A stretch of 64,000 nt of DNA from Branchiostoma belcheri. Its lineage: Eukaryota > Chordata > Leptocardii > Amphioxiformes > Branchiostomatidae. The stretch is taken from the NCBI RefSeq assembly GCF_001625305.1, contig NW_017803876.1:882497-946496 (forward strand). The letters run 5' to 3'. The notes under the pieces are model-generated. The model was not told where the DNA came from. It worked only from the letters and a program-made list of their open reading frames with translations, and did no database searches. The position numbers and the translations under genes are program-made. This document shows, piece by piece, positions 52,167-63,745 of the stretch; positions within the stretch are counted from its first letter, which is position 1; each line of letters starts with the position of its first letter.

Positions 52167-52465
52167 GATGTACTTTACAGTTTATTGTCAGCAGACTGCA
52201 AGATAAAAGTGGTCTGAGCTTTCTTGTGTTGCTAACATGAATACAATCTCATTCTACTATTTCCCACTATTCACTATCACCATTCTACTATTTTTCCAAC
52301 ATTATCATATCAACGTTGTTATCGACGTTGCTAATGATGTACTTTACAGTATATTGTCAGCAGACTACAGTATATTTGTACTTTACAGTATATTGTCAGC
52401 AGACAGAGTACTTTACAGTATATTGTCAGCAGACCTAGTATATTTCATTTCACTAAAAGTGGTCT
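52130..52465. repeat. Partial duplications of SIM gene 4 exon 1 and a 27-base minisatellite
   Basis: 'tcaacgttgttatcgacgtt' occurs at the true exon 1 (52141) and again at 52311. In the second copy the start codon is changed to ATT. 'gtactttacagt(t/a)tattgtcagcagac' follows both and recurs to about 52435, giving five units. Non-coding apart from exon 1. Confidence 0.8.
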
Positions 52466-52519
52466 GAGCTTTCTTGTGTTGCTAACATGACTATTCTATT
52501 CTACTATTTCCCCATACAT

Positions 52520-52970
52520 ATCTGTCAGGACACATACCTGTGACCTGCTCGGCCAACTGTGACCAACAGACTGGGAAGGTGGTGACTCCAGATGAGAACA
52601 GGACACGTTTTGACTTGGGTATGTTTCACTCACACACAGGTAGTGTGTGTGCGTGTAAGGTAGTTTTTACCTTAGTGACGTTGGTGACTCGACTAATCAC
52701 TCACACACAGGTAGTTTCTAAAGCCCTCGCAACCTGTCTGTTGCCTGTCATATATGATATGTCATATCACAGATATGTCATATCTGTTGCCTGTCATATA
52801 TGATATGTCATATCACAGATATGTCATATCTGTCATATCTGTCAGGACACATACCTGTGACCTGCTCGGCCAACTGTGACCAACAGACTGGGAAGGTGGT
52901 GACTCCAGATGAGAACAGGACACGTTTTGACTTGGGTATGTTTCACTCACACACAGGTAGTTTTCACCTG
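52520..52970. repeat. Tandem duplication of a 120-base segment
   Basis: 'gtcaggacacatacctgtga' through 'tcactcacacacaggtag' occurs at 52524-52643 and 52848-52967 with no obvious difference. Between them are short 'tgtcatatctg' palindromic words. Confidence 0.9.
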
Positions 52971-53149
52971 TCATGTCATGTTACATGTCATGTTACAGTT
53001 GGTGAGTAACATTTTCGATTTTATTTCGATTTTACCAGTACAGTACACACGATTAACATTCTCGATCGGGACGCACACGCCGCCGCTAGCGCCTGCCTGA
53101 GCCTAGGTGAGCCATCAGACCATCAGACCTTGACACTACGTGGTTGCAA

Positions 53150-54600
53150 ACATGTACGCACAAATTATACAACCCCGACGACATGGCAGTACAAGTATTG
53201 TGGCCATCACTACTACATTAAATGTGATCGAATTAGCTTAAAACACGTTGCAGACTGATACTTTGCTGTTGGTAAGTTGGGACAAATAGTTATGGATTTT
53301 CTCCTGCATGAAAATATACGTTATTACTTGGTTAGTCTAATTATTTTTGATGATTAGTCATCAAGTTCCCTGGGAATGGGTGTCACGTGATGGACTCATC
53401 CAATCAGGTTGCGAGGGCTTTAGAAAAAATTCTTTTAGCGTATTAATTTTGCTACTCATATTCGTGCTTTTTTTCTGAAAGAAAGAAAGAAATTTCTGAA
53501 GAAATGGTCTTGTGCTTAAGCCATGTTCGTGAGACTAAACATGAAAATGGTACCCTTACCACAAGCGTGGAGCTGTGTCAAAGGTATTACGTCATAACCT
53601 TGTGGCATGCTTGTGGTGTCAAGCCAAATACATGATCTTGCCAAACACATGACTCCAAAACTTCTTGGGGTTAGTTTGTCATGATGTGGGAGACTAAACG
53701 TAGTCTAACCTACCCCAATCGTAAGTCTAATCGTAGCCCTGAACTATGATCCCAATCCTAACCCTAACATCCCCTAACCCTAATACGAACGTTAACCCTA
53801 AACACCTGCTGACCTCTCACGTATGTGGCAGCTCAAGGATTTGGCAGAAACGACCACCTGTGAAAAAGTGCTCCCTGGCGAAATATGGCGGCAGCTCAAT
53901 TTAGAGACATGTACATTTACATGTACTAGTATTTGGAAGTTCACTAATCATCAACTCTTGCCACAATACTTTAAATACCGAAGAATTCTCCTAGAATCCT
54001 TCTAGAAATTGTTCTTATCTGGAGTTTAAAATTATATTCTGCATTTAATATTTCAATCTCTCCATCATGTTGAATAACTTACATGTAACTGTTACATGGT
54101 CTTAATACCGTCTTATCAGTCCAATGACACACTCGGAAACCAACAAGTTAACCAACATGCCAGTACAGCTTCTTTATTGATTGCAGTTATATCATTGGCA
54201 CCTAACAAGGTGTAAGTTAACATCGAGGGAGAGACATTACGTATCCATGTGTCAATAATGTCCCAAAACTTTCTTTTACAGTCAAGCTGCAGCGTAAAAT
54301 GCTCTACTGTCCGATGTGAGAAGTTGTTGACAGTCCTGCTGTATATAAAGTGTCCACCGGGTGTTGCCTTCTTGTAGATTGGTTACCTTTACAATGTGTA
54401 AATTTCCACTAACTGCAGCGGTAACACATAATCTACATGTACATGTAATGTTACAGTTGGTGAGTAACATTTTCGATTTTACCAGTACAGTAGGTGAGAA
54501 TACTCCATGAACATTCTTGTTTGTTGGTATCTATTACATTGTGTGACTTTATAGTCTCCACCCCTGGTTGTTGGGTGGTAACTGACGCATTTCAAAGTAG
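53150..54600. repeat. Array spacer unit upstream of SIM gene 4
   Basis: Fifth copy of the spacer: TTACGTCATA at 53587-53596, CCTAAC runs near 53755-53790, a diverged gcagaaacgaccacctgtga near 53845, and the 62-codon minus frame at 54282-54470. No SIM coding exons follow it on the far side. Confidence 0.75.
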
Positions 54601-54829
54601 TTTAGATCTATGGTGGACACAGTAGAATGCAGTCAAGACAATAAAATGTCATTTTACAACATGCTTAAGTTACATGGGTCCTTAAGCAGAAGACTCGGGT
54701 GTCAGAATCAGTTGTTGAACCAATATGAAACCAGCTACTTCAACTTCTGTACTGTGGCAACAAGTGAAGGATATCACAGCATGTCAGACCGGGAAGGCTT
54801 GAAGTTTGCAATATTTCTTATGTAACACC

Positions 54830-55265
54830 TTAGCTGGTTCAGAACTTTGTCATGGCTTAGAACTTCACCATGAAACATCATATACTGTAATAATGTGTTA
54901 CCAAGTATTTTGCAGTGCTTTGTTTCTGCTGTTTAATTTCAATTAAAAACAATATTGTTGGTGTCATAAAATATAGCTTCTGCAAACTAGATGAGCTCTG
55001 TTAACCACATTTGTCAAGTTGCCATCATTCTACAAGTTCACAGCATTCAGCAATATATTTTCCAAATTTCTGTCTTTTCCAGATAAGACAACCGAGTGCC
55101 TCAAATGTAAAAAAAAAAAAGAAACATTGTTGCAGAAATGCTTTCCTGGCACAGAGAAATAATACATAAAATGGTTATAAATTAGAACACTGCATAACTT
55201 TATTGACATCAATAAAAATGGCTATCTGGGATCTACATTTGTACCTAATCCAATACGGAAGACTA
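54830..55265 (-). pseudogene. Relic of a fifth SIM-array unit (3' flank only)
   Basis: Paralogous to the 3' flank of SIM gene 1 (33513-33990): both have 'tctacaagttcacagca' or 'tctgcaagttcacagca', 'gagtgcctcaaat', and 'tttattgacatc(a/g)ataaaa'. The coding exons that should lie above it are gone. Confidence 0.55.
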
Positions 55266-58200
55266 CTTTATAACTTTTAAACAAGTGACATGACAAACAT
55301 GGCATGAAAATGCTTGTTACTTTTTGACTTGTAACGAAATACTGAAATGTAATTAACCTAATTGCACTGACAGGGTTCTGTCCAAAACTGATCTGTATCG
55401 TCAACTTTGTTTAAAAACACTGTAAAAGTGTCACATATGCAGTACAACTGAGATTTTTGCGACATACACAGGTTTTGAGTCGTATCAGCTATGCACATTT
55501 AAAACATGTCCACATGCGTAGTACATGTACATGTATGCAGCTGAAAAATATACGTGGAGAAGTTTGCTGCTGACGAATTGTGCCTGAACTCTTGAATGTC
55601 AAAAGTGTACATGGAATGTATCTAACAATTAATATTACTACGGTACACAGTCAATAAACAGTACTTGTGTGCAGCAATGTATCTGCAGTATGAGAAAATT
55701 GCTGAAATTGAGATGGTCGAATATAAAAATAAAATTTGCATATTGGAAATAAAGAGCTTTACAAATATTTGGCAAGACAAACAATAGCAAAAAAAAATAG
55801 GTTAGGGGTGGACCAGAAAGCAGAGGAAGAACTTCATTTAGTTGATACATAAAATATGAATTGAAAATTCTGAAGAGAAGTAATAGTTACCGAACACAGT
55901 CAGCATTTAAAAATGCAAAATAATAGAAATAAATACAAAATAAATGAACTGTTAAGCTTCAAGAATTTGTACCAACATTTTCACATGAGCAAGATCTATC
56001 CTGGTCCACCCCTTATAACCAGGTAATGTATACAAATACTTAGTAATTACATGTACACATTAAGCATGTACCACATGGGAAGATATACATACCACACACA
56101 TTACAACAATCCCATTAGTGAACCTGTCACGTTAAAATTAAATCATTTCATAGTATTAAGCAGTATTTGACATTTTGCAAAAGTTTTCACATTTTATACA
56201 TGTAGCCTTTTTTCGGATATAAAACAATTACTTTAATTTGCTATCATATAGCTACCGGCACTGTGCAGTGCAACAAATAAATATGGCATGCTATTTACAA
56301 GTTAATGTTATGCACTTGTCAAGGTAAATCCTGAGAAAGAGAGGTACAATATTGTATTATGGACTCTTCATCATAAGTTTGTTGACTTACGTAATATATG
56401 CATAGCATACAAGTTTGCTGGTAGGACCTTTCCAGTTATTTTCTTGTGAGTCAACTTTCCACAATATGTGCCAAAAAGCAGTTACTCAAGCAACTGGATA
56501 TGATTTTGGAAACTAGTTTGTGCTTGTAAACCTGCATTTCTTCTCAGGTTTCACAGTCACTGTCATAAGCTAGTGGATGCTAGCTGAAATGTCTGACCGT
56601 TTCCAAAATCATATCCAGTTGCTTGAGTAACACTGCTTTTTGGCCTATCGTATTACCTGGATGTAGTGATGCATACCTAAACCCAATTTTAGGTTCAGGT
56701 CCGGATTCAAGTCCGGAGGTTTAGGTTCAGTTCCGGACTTGTAAGTCCGGACCTAAACCCATGGCATATACAAAATTGCATGTTGGCAACCTTGCAATGT
56801 TGTCTGGGTGAAACTTTGGCCACATAACTTGGAGGCCGGTACTTGACGATGCCCGATGGCAATGTTTTCTTCATTTTGCAGCAATTTTGTAATCTACGGA
56901 AGGTTTTATGTGGTTTGGAAAGAAAAGGGGTATGTGAAATGGTCTTTTATGGTAATAAGTCCGGACTCGGTTCTTGACTTTTAGGTTTTTTTGGACTTGA
57001 ACCTAAACATTCTTACAAGTCCGGATCTAAGTCCAGTGAACCGGTATGCATCACTACCTGGATGTCTAACCTTCACCGACGTTTCCACAATATGCTAGCC
57101 CTCCTCTCAGGACTGACATTGACAAGTGCAGTATAATTACAATATCTAATTCCCCCATAGTCTAGCACGTTGCTGCTCCCAAGGGCCATAATTTCACCAC
57201 GGTGACTGCAGGAAAGGCAGTGTATTGCAAGGCACATGATCTTTAATACCAAAGGTCATATAGCAGCAAAAAATGAAAAGAAAACGAGTATCTGTGATTG
57301 CAATACATTTCAGAAAATGATCCTGCCATCCCGTAGTATTGCATATCGTTCGTCAGCACCGGGGCTGCCCTGCCCCGCCGTACGCGCGCGGCAGTTTCGA
57401 GATGTGCCTTGGGAAGACATTTGGACAATAAATATATATAGAGAGGAAACATTTACAGCAGCCGACGTGCCCACACACTTGTGTCCCATATTAACACCCA
57501 TACAGAGCCTGCATTAATTACACAAGGTGCACCACATTTTGTACAACTCGAGTTAGCGTGAAAGCAGTACTAGCGTGCCTGTGTATCTGTGAGATCCAAC
57601 TGAAAAACTGTCCAAGCTTTACATTTTACACCAGTGGCAAATTAAAATGAGTTACTTACACTGAGCGATTCAAAAGACATAAGACTGGATTACATGTACA
57701 CTGAGAAGTTTGGAAGTAAGTTGCTCACTCTTCAGTGGATTTCATTTGTTGGTGTGGCAGTTGGAACTTTGTAAACAGTTTTGGTGGCATGGCAACAGTT
57801 CTTTTCAGATTTCAATTCTACCACCGGAGTGTAATACAATGTACACGAATCTGTACATGACAGTAGTATGGCTCTGTGGATGGACATAAAATGGGTTTAA
57901 ATATACCTTGTGGCTCAGGATCACTGATTTTTGTTGCTTTTATTGGTTTGAAAAGCTCAGAAACCTATCAGTATTCGTTGGTGAGAAGATGTCCTTTGAA
58001 GAAGCCACTCTTTTTCTGAGGATATGAAATGGGGATTTCCTACTTTTTTATTGTATGGATTGTGTTAAGGGGCTAGTGTTGGAAATGTTTTATCAGCATC
58101 AGCCTGCATTGGGAAGCCTTTTGTAATAAAAGCTGCTGGTAAAGTGTAGCACGCGCATGCCTTCTTAACTAGTGTACTACAATGTATTCATCTTAAAAGT

Positions 58201-58369
58201 TTGTCTGTGTTGGTAGAAGTCATTATGAAGCAAGTTTAAACTCTGTAATTTCCTACACAAGAACCCGGGCTTACCAGAATTTTTGACTGCACAGGTCCAG
58301 TGTCTGTCAATGTCATTTCTTGACAAAGACTGGAGTTGTAAAGACTGGAGTAAAAAATTTGGCTATATA
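55266..58369. other. Long non-coding region 3' of the SxIP gene
   Basis: AT-rich with several TTTATT motifs; probably 3' UTR or flank of the SxIP gene. Apart from the repeat at 56455-57080, no coding exon is recognised. 57240-57520 is GC-richer but its frames lack homology signals. Confidence 0.45.
56455..57080. mobile_element. Palindromic MITE, family Y, copy 4, with an internal insertion
   Basis: Arms 'gccaaaaagcagttactcaa' and 'cttgagtaacactgcttttt', then 'tcgtattacctggatg' interrupted at about 56665. The sequence resumes with 'ctggatgtctaaccttcacc' at 57057. The inserted 390 bases are themselves inverted ('taggttcaggtccgga' against 'aagtccggatctaagtcc'). Confidence 0.75.
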
Positions 58370-58840
58370 AGTCCGATTTCTTGTGTTTAAACTTGCTTCA
58401 TAGTGTACTACTTGTAGGTCCATGGCTGTAACAAGCTGTGGATGTTGTTATGGTTGCTATGGGGGTTGCACAGTTGAAAATTTGGTTAAGTCCGATTTCT
58501 TGCGTTGGAAATTACAGTTTAAACTTGCTTCACAGTGTACCACTATACAATGTATGTCCACGGCTGTTATAAGCTGTAGGTGTTGGTGTGGGGGTGAGAA
58601 CATGAGCGGGCAACAGAGGTTATTCTGTCCTAAGTCATTCCTTAGCAAAGGCTTGAGTTGTACAGCTGAAATTTTGGTTATTAAGTCCAATTCTTGTGTT
58701 GGAAACTACAATTTAAACTTGCTTCACAATGTATTTCTGTAGGTTCACGACCACGGCTGTTACAAGCTGTAGGTGTTGGTGTGGCTGCTGTGGGGGTGAG
58801 CATGGGAGCGGGCGACGGAGGTTATTCTGTCCTAAGGGCG
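58370..58840. repeat. Tandem repetition of the 3' end of the SxIP gene
   Basis: Three units of about 120-210 bases with 'aagtccgatttcttg' or 'aagtccaattcttg', '(t/c)ttaaacttgcttca(c/t)a' and 'ggctgt(t/a)a(t/c)aagctgt(a/g)g'. Units 2 and 3 also share 'gaggttattctgtcctaag', which in unit 3 overlaps the true stop codon (58832-58834). The stop-codon region has thus been duplicated downstream. Confidence 0.8.
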
Positions 58841-61800
58841 CAGCGGTCCGACGTGGCGGGGGGATCTCGATGGCGAGGAAGAGGCGGATCGGATGCGGTG
58901 GCCGCGGGGCGTTGGCACGGGTGACATGGATGGCTTGTAGCGTCGTCGTCTGTGGAAGGCAATGGGGTTTACATTTCATCAAGCACATGTAGCCTGGAGT
59001 CCAGCCTTGTTAGCTTTGGTCCGCTCCCCAAGATCTGCTCCAAAGATAACAAGGCTGGACTCCAGGCTAGTTAACATGCACATAAACAGCATTAAATGGT
59101 GTCACATCAACTTCAAGAGCAAGCAGTATCAAAATTTCTGCATACATACGGCACAAACAATTCTCTATGAGCCTGTTTTGCTACAAATCCTTACTTCGGT
59201 TCTCATTTAGTTGTTTGTTTTTGCTTCATAAAATGCCAGCCATCTTTACTCAAGGTGCAATGACAACTGAGTGCTATAGTTCATTATCAATTGTACCACA
59301 TATTGCACTATTTCAAAGTTTTTACAAAAGTTGCAATATTTCACATGTCAGGCATTTACAATGAGGCACTATACACTTCAGGATGGAAGGAAGGAATTCA
59401 CACAAAATGGGAACAAAAAAGTTCTATTTACCTTTCTGACATTTTCTGACTGAAAATCAGAGAAACAAGAGAAGAAGAAAAGACCATAGGTGACAGGAAT
59501 AAGATATATACAGGTCTGGAGAAATGACAAACACAAGAAACAGCAGAAAGGTCAGAAAGAATCAAACAGGGTGAAAACACATTCAACTAATTTGACTACA
59601 AATGGATGTGCAAGCAAATGCATCTTGTTTACGTTTGCATATGGTCTGCTCTGTTAATTCTTACTCAAACACATTTATAATTATATATATGGTGACAGGA
59701 GTCTAAATCCCTCCTGCTATAAAATTGCAACAAGATGTAACCCAACACTAGTTATCATGGTGACAGACGTCTGGTTATTAAGCTCATTGGCCTTATTTGG
59801 TTGGAAACGAAGAAGAAACAGAGCAAAAACAATATGTTTTCCTTCAGTAAACATAATAATTTGACTAGAAATGGATCTGAACTTGAAGAGGAAGTGAAGT
59901 TGAAGAGACGACACTGACCTTGCTGAGATACAACCCCGGGCAGGGGCTTGCCCTGGCGGGGGCCTGGGAACAAGAACGGATTGCTCGGACGCAGGGACGA
60001 AGGTCGGCTGCAGGGGTTCCCTGGCCAGGATGGGAGAAACCATCCCGCCTCTCATGACGGGGGACGGCGAGCTGCCCCTCCTAGGAGTGTACTCCCTCTT
60101 GCTCCAAGAGTCCGTAGCCGAGTCCACGGAGCTAATACTGATATTGTCCTCTATGTGAGCCTCCCGTTCCCTAAGTGCGGTGACTTGCGGGCTCCTGGGC
60201 CTGTCCTTTCTACTCAACCCTTCCTTCTGTAAGGAGTCCACGATGAGGGGACTCCTCACGGGTACTCCATTGTCCTTGCTACTGCGGGGACTTCTTGGAA
60301 GCTCCCGCCCTTTCCTGGAACCCCTCTCTCTCGGGGAGAAGGGGCTTTCCGAGAGTGACTTTGACCTAGGCGACATGGGCGGTGTAGAGTGATCGTCCGA
60401 CCAGATCTGGCCGTTTTCTTGCACTTTTGTTGTTGTTGTCTCTGCAGTCTTTTTGCTATTTTTGTCGTTGGGTGGTGAGGACTCTCCTTTATACACGGGG
60501 ATTTTGGACGGCTTTGATGAGCTACTTCCTAGTTTCTCTAGTCTACCTGTCTGAGATTTAGCGTTGGTGGGAGGTACGGTCGGCAGCTTCCTCCTCTGCT
60601 CTGGCTTTTTTCTGCCGACTTGCGGGCTGTGAACAGGGATCCTCGAAGGTTTTATCACCTTCTCCGTGGCTTTATGTTCTGAACCTGTTAACACTTCCTT
60701 CACTGTGGCTACCTCCTCTTCCTGTAAGGACTGCTGAATGTCTATACTATCTGATCTAAATATCTCGCCCGAGGGTCCGTTTTCTACCACCTTGTCTTTC
60801 CCGTTGTCTTCCAGGGTGAATTCCTGCGAGCCTGCTCTTGTTAGGTCCTGGGACCCCGCCCGTTTCAGGTCCAAACCGTTTTGCTCTACGCTCACAGCGG
60901 TGGGCACAACCGTACTGAGGTCGCTGTGGCTGGTCTGGTCCATTTCCGGCAGCTCCGGTGCTTTCACGGTCGGCGACAGGTCGGGATCCGACCTCTGACC
61001 CTTTGAGGCCGACACGTCCTGCGGTTTCGGGTCCTGCCCCAGCGGAAGGGTCACCACCGTTTTCTGACCTTCCACGGTCTCGCTCACCGACGTGTCCGAT
61101 TTGCTATTCCCCTCCTTGGAAAGAGGCAGCTCAACGTCCTCGTTTTCTATTGCCTCCTCAACTGCCTCCTCTTGTCTCGGGCTCGACTTCGGAAGCAGGT
61201 TGTTCTGTAACACAACAGCATCCTCCTCTCTGTCGGAGAAGAGTTCCGGGGTTCTGGAAAGTTCTCTCTCGCTCGCGCTCTCTCGAGACTCTCTCTCCTT
61301 GGGGCTGTCCCTTTTCTTGCTGCTGCCCTGCGCAGAGTTGTTGTCTCCTTCGTCGGGAACACTGTATGTAGACTTGGACAGCCTGGAGCTTACAGGCGAG
61401 CTGGCTTCCGAGCGACTGCTAGGCGTGTCGTGGGCAGCACTGCCTACCCCACTGTTGAACACAATTTCCTGGATCACCTCTTTGTTATCGTCATGAGCTT
61501 TCGGGTAGGTAGTTGTTGCCCTGAACGACGTCGATGATGGAATGACCCCCTCGACGGTCATTTTCTCTTCCACGTAACCCTCGTATCTCTCTATTCTGAG
61601 CTCCTGGTGGATTTCTATCTCCCTGGCCCTGCGGTCCTCCTGATCGGACGAGGCAGTGCTCGCCTGCTCCTGTCGTGGCTCAGGCGGGGACGCCGCATGC
61701 TCTGAGACCGACGAACCGCTCTGAATCCTTTCCTGTTCATCATACATAGCACCCGGATGGTCCCTCTGTTCCACATCAGAGTCCACAATAGATCTACTAG

Positions 61801-63401
61801 TTTCAGTCTTCTCGTCTTTGGGTATGTCCCTGGTGATCTGCTGCACCTTCGGGGGCTCCGGCGTGGCGGCGTGCAGCACCTGGAACTGTCCCCTCTGGTC
61901 ATCCTGCTCCTCCTCCCCAGAGCTATCCTCAAACGAGAGGATCCACTTCTTGTTTGAGGCTGGCCGCGGGGGGCTTGGGCTAGGGGTACGCACGATCCCC
62001 GGTGCCATGGGACTTTCGTGTTCAATATCGTCACCTGACTTTTCTTTCGTGTCAATGTCCTTCTCGGGAAATGATTCGTTATCCTTGTCGGGCTGATTAC
62101 TCTCCGAGGCAGCGTCGCTGGGGATGGGGATGTCTGCGAAGGAGGTCTTCTCCTTCGCCAGCATGGTTCTTTCAGTTCTCGTCTCGTGCACCGCATTGTC
62201 CCCATTGCTCTCCTCCTGGTAAGACTGCGACGGTTTCCCATCATCAGCCTTTTCTTGCTCCTCCTCCTCCTGGAGCATGTCCGTAGGGACACCGTTCGGT
62301 CCTTGAATCGGGGACGGAATCCCGTTTCTGGAAGACGGCTCCTTCACTTCTTCCTCCCCTATTCTCCCCTCGTCGTACATCCCGTCCCTAAAGCTGATGT
62401 TTTCCTCGGCAGCTTCCACCTGAAGGACTGGAACCTCAGCAGAGCCCACGTGTCCTTCCTCCTCTAGTATATCCACCATCTCCACCTGTTCGTGAAGCCC
62501 CAGTAGAGCATGATGTCTCACCGGGAACGCCTCTCCGTCCAGCACCACATTCTGACTGAAGCCTGCGGCTCCTGCAACAACATTATTATCAACCACATGT
62601 CCCTGCTGTGCTAACTCCGTGCTTCCCGCCCGCTCCAACAGTCCAGCGGGAATCTCCCCGCCGATATCTCCTTGCAGGTTTGCCTCCTGCGCTACATGTA
62701 CGTCCCTGAGTTCGCCTGCGTACGTGCTACCCGTAATCTCGCCGTTGGCCACGGCAAAGCCTGTGTTGTCGAGGTTCTTGTTCACGTCGCCGTTGACCTG
62801 CGGCTGCTGCGCCTCGGCCCTGTCGTTGCTCGGCGTCTGCGAGGGGATCAGCTCTCCCTTTTCCGGATCTCCGGCCGGCGCAAACGCAGGCCGGACGCCG
62901 CCGTTGACCCTGTTGAGGTCGTGCCCCACATTGTTGAGGACCTCCAGCTGGGGTTTCCTGATGTTGAGGTTGATGTCCGCAACCTTTTTTAAGACATAAG
63001 AAAGCTTTATTAGCATTTGAAAGATTTCTGACAAATCTGAATTAGCGCTATAATTTACAAAAAACATCATTGAATTACACAAAAGATCAAAAACCTTAAG
63101 AGAACCATTTCTTTACATTGATATCATTTACAAATTTGCAATTTTAAAATAGCAGCATTTGAATTATACATCAATGTAGATATACATAGTATTACATATT
63201 TACAAATTACGTGGAATCATTTGAGAGATTTGTTACACAGCAGTGTTGACTGGTATGAGAAGGTATAAGAAGGTATAAGACCTCGCGGTCCAGCCGAGCT
63301 GCCTGAGGAGGAACGTTGTCCTGGATGCTGAGGTTCCCATCCAGCTCTCCATCCTCCGTATTCGCGCACGGCATGTCTGCTGTGATGGGCGTGGCAGCCA
63401 T
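58832..63401 (-). CDS. Large disordered protein with SxIP (EB-binding-type) motifs
   Basis: Three coding exons: 63282-63401, 59919-62983, 58832-58949; 3,303 bases, 1,100 residues. It starts MAATPITADMPCANTEDGEL. The 3 kb exon encodes a low-complexity chain rich in E, S, P and R with no predicted globular domain. Around residues 820-823 and 866-869 are SRIP and SKIP, each preceded by KP and set in a basic, proline-rich stretch. This is the pattern that binds EB1-family proteins at microtubule plus ends. Many SP sites (SPRSK, SPFSPRERG, RSPRSS) suggest regulated phosphorylation. The last exon encodes RRRYKPSMSPVPTPRG and ends SPRHVGPLRP. A +TIP or cytoskeletal linker is the inference; no named orthologue is claimed. 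The exon 1 donor (GTCTTA) is weak, so the N-terminus may differ. Confidence 0.75.
58990..59072. mobile_element. Short palindromic MITE with TAGCCTGGAGTCCAGCC ends
   Basis: TAGCCTGGAGTCCAGCCTTG (58991) and CAAGGCTGGACTCCAGGCTA (to 59070) are perfect inverted arms around a 40-base loop. It lies in the last intron of the SxIP gene. Confidence 0.9.
59630..59860 (-). mobile_element. Dispersed repeat family R, copy 6
   Basis: Reverse copy with 'cttactcaaacacatttata', 'gttatcatggtgacagacgt' and 'aaacaatatgttttccttca'. It is in the last intron of the SxIP gene, just past the exon 2 donor. It accounts for the open reading frame that runs on beyond that donor. Confidence 0.75.
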
Positions 63402-63454
63402 GATCCTGGAAGTGTGTAAGAAAAAAGGGTATAAGAAAGGACCATATAAACTGG

Positions 63455-63745
63455 AAAGGTAACATTTGCAAAGCAAATGTATTATGTTTACCTTCACATG
63501 GGGATGGTCTACTCAACAAAGTACTTTTCTGTTTATTCTTATCTAAACACATTCATATAATGGTGACCAGCTCCTCCAACTCTGTCCTGCCACTTGCTAC
63601 ATAATGTCACCTAACACCACAGGGTGTCTGCTACAGCGCCAGTTGCCATGGTGACAGCCGTCTGGTCCGGGTCATTGACCTTTTTGTTTGGAGAAGAGAC
63701 AGAGCAAAAACAATGTGTTTCCTTCTGCTAAGGTAAACATAATAA
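63455..63745 (-). mobile_element. Dispersed repeat family R, copy 7 (near full length)
   Basis: Reverse copy: 'ggtaacatttgcaaagcaaa', 'tgtttaccttcacatgggga', 'caccacagggtgtctgctac', 'gttgccatggtgacagccgt', ending 'ccttctgctaaggtaaacat'. Both ends carry a 'gtttacctt/aaggtaaac' word. It lies upstream of the SxIP start codon. Confidence 0.8.

Noticed and set aside
54610-54825. A 71-codon plus-strand frame at the array's distal end
   Set aside because: No splice context, no paralogue in other units and no motif.
59717-59918. Continuation of the 1,121-codon frame beyond 59919
   Set aside because: A good donor (AG|GTCAGT) precedes it, the extension lies in a family R repeat, and a well-fitting last exon exists at 58832-58949.
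60958-61496. Plus-strand frames of 134-137 codons opposite the SxIP exon
   Set aside because: Antisense shadows of a GC-rich coding exon; no independent start, splice or motif support.
61615-62292. A 225-codon arginine-rich minus-strand frame
   Set aside because: It overlaps the 3 kb SxIP exon in another frame. The arginine richness is the frame-shifted image of glutamate and serine codons.
62984-63082. Start of the 1,121-codon frame at 63082
   Set aside because: The bases before 62983 form an intron with an AG acceptor, and an upstream exon (63282-63401) joins in frame with a better initiator context.
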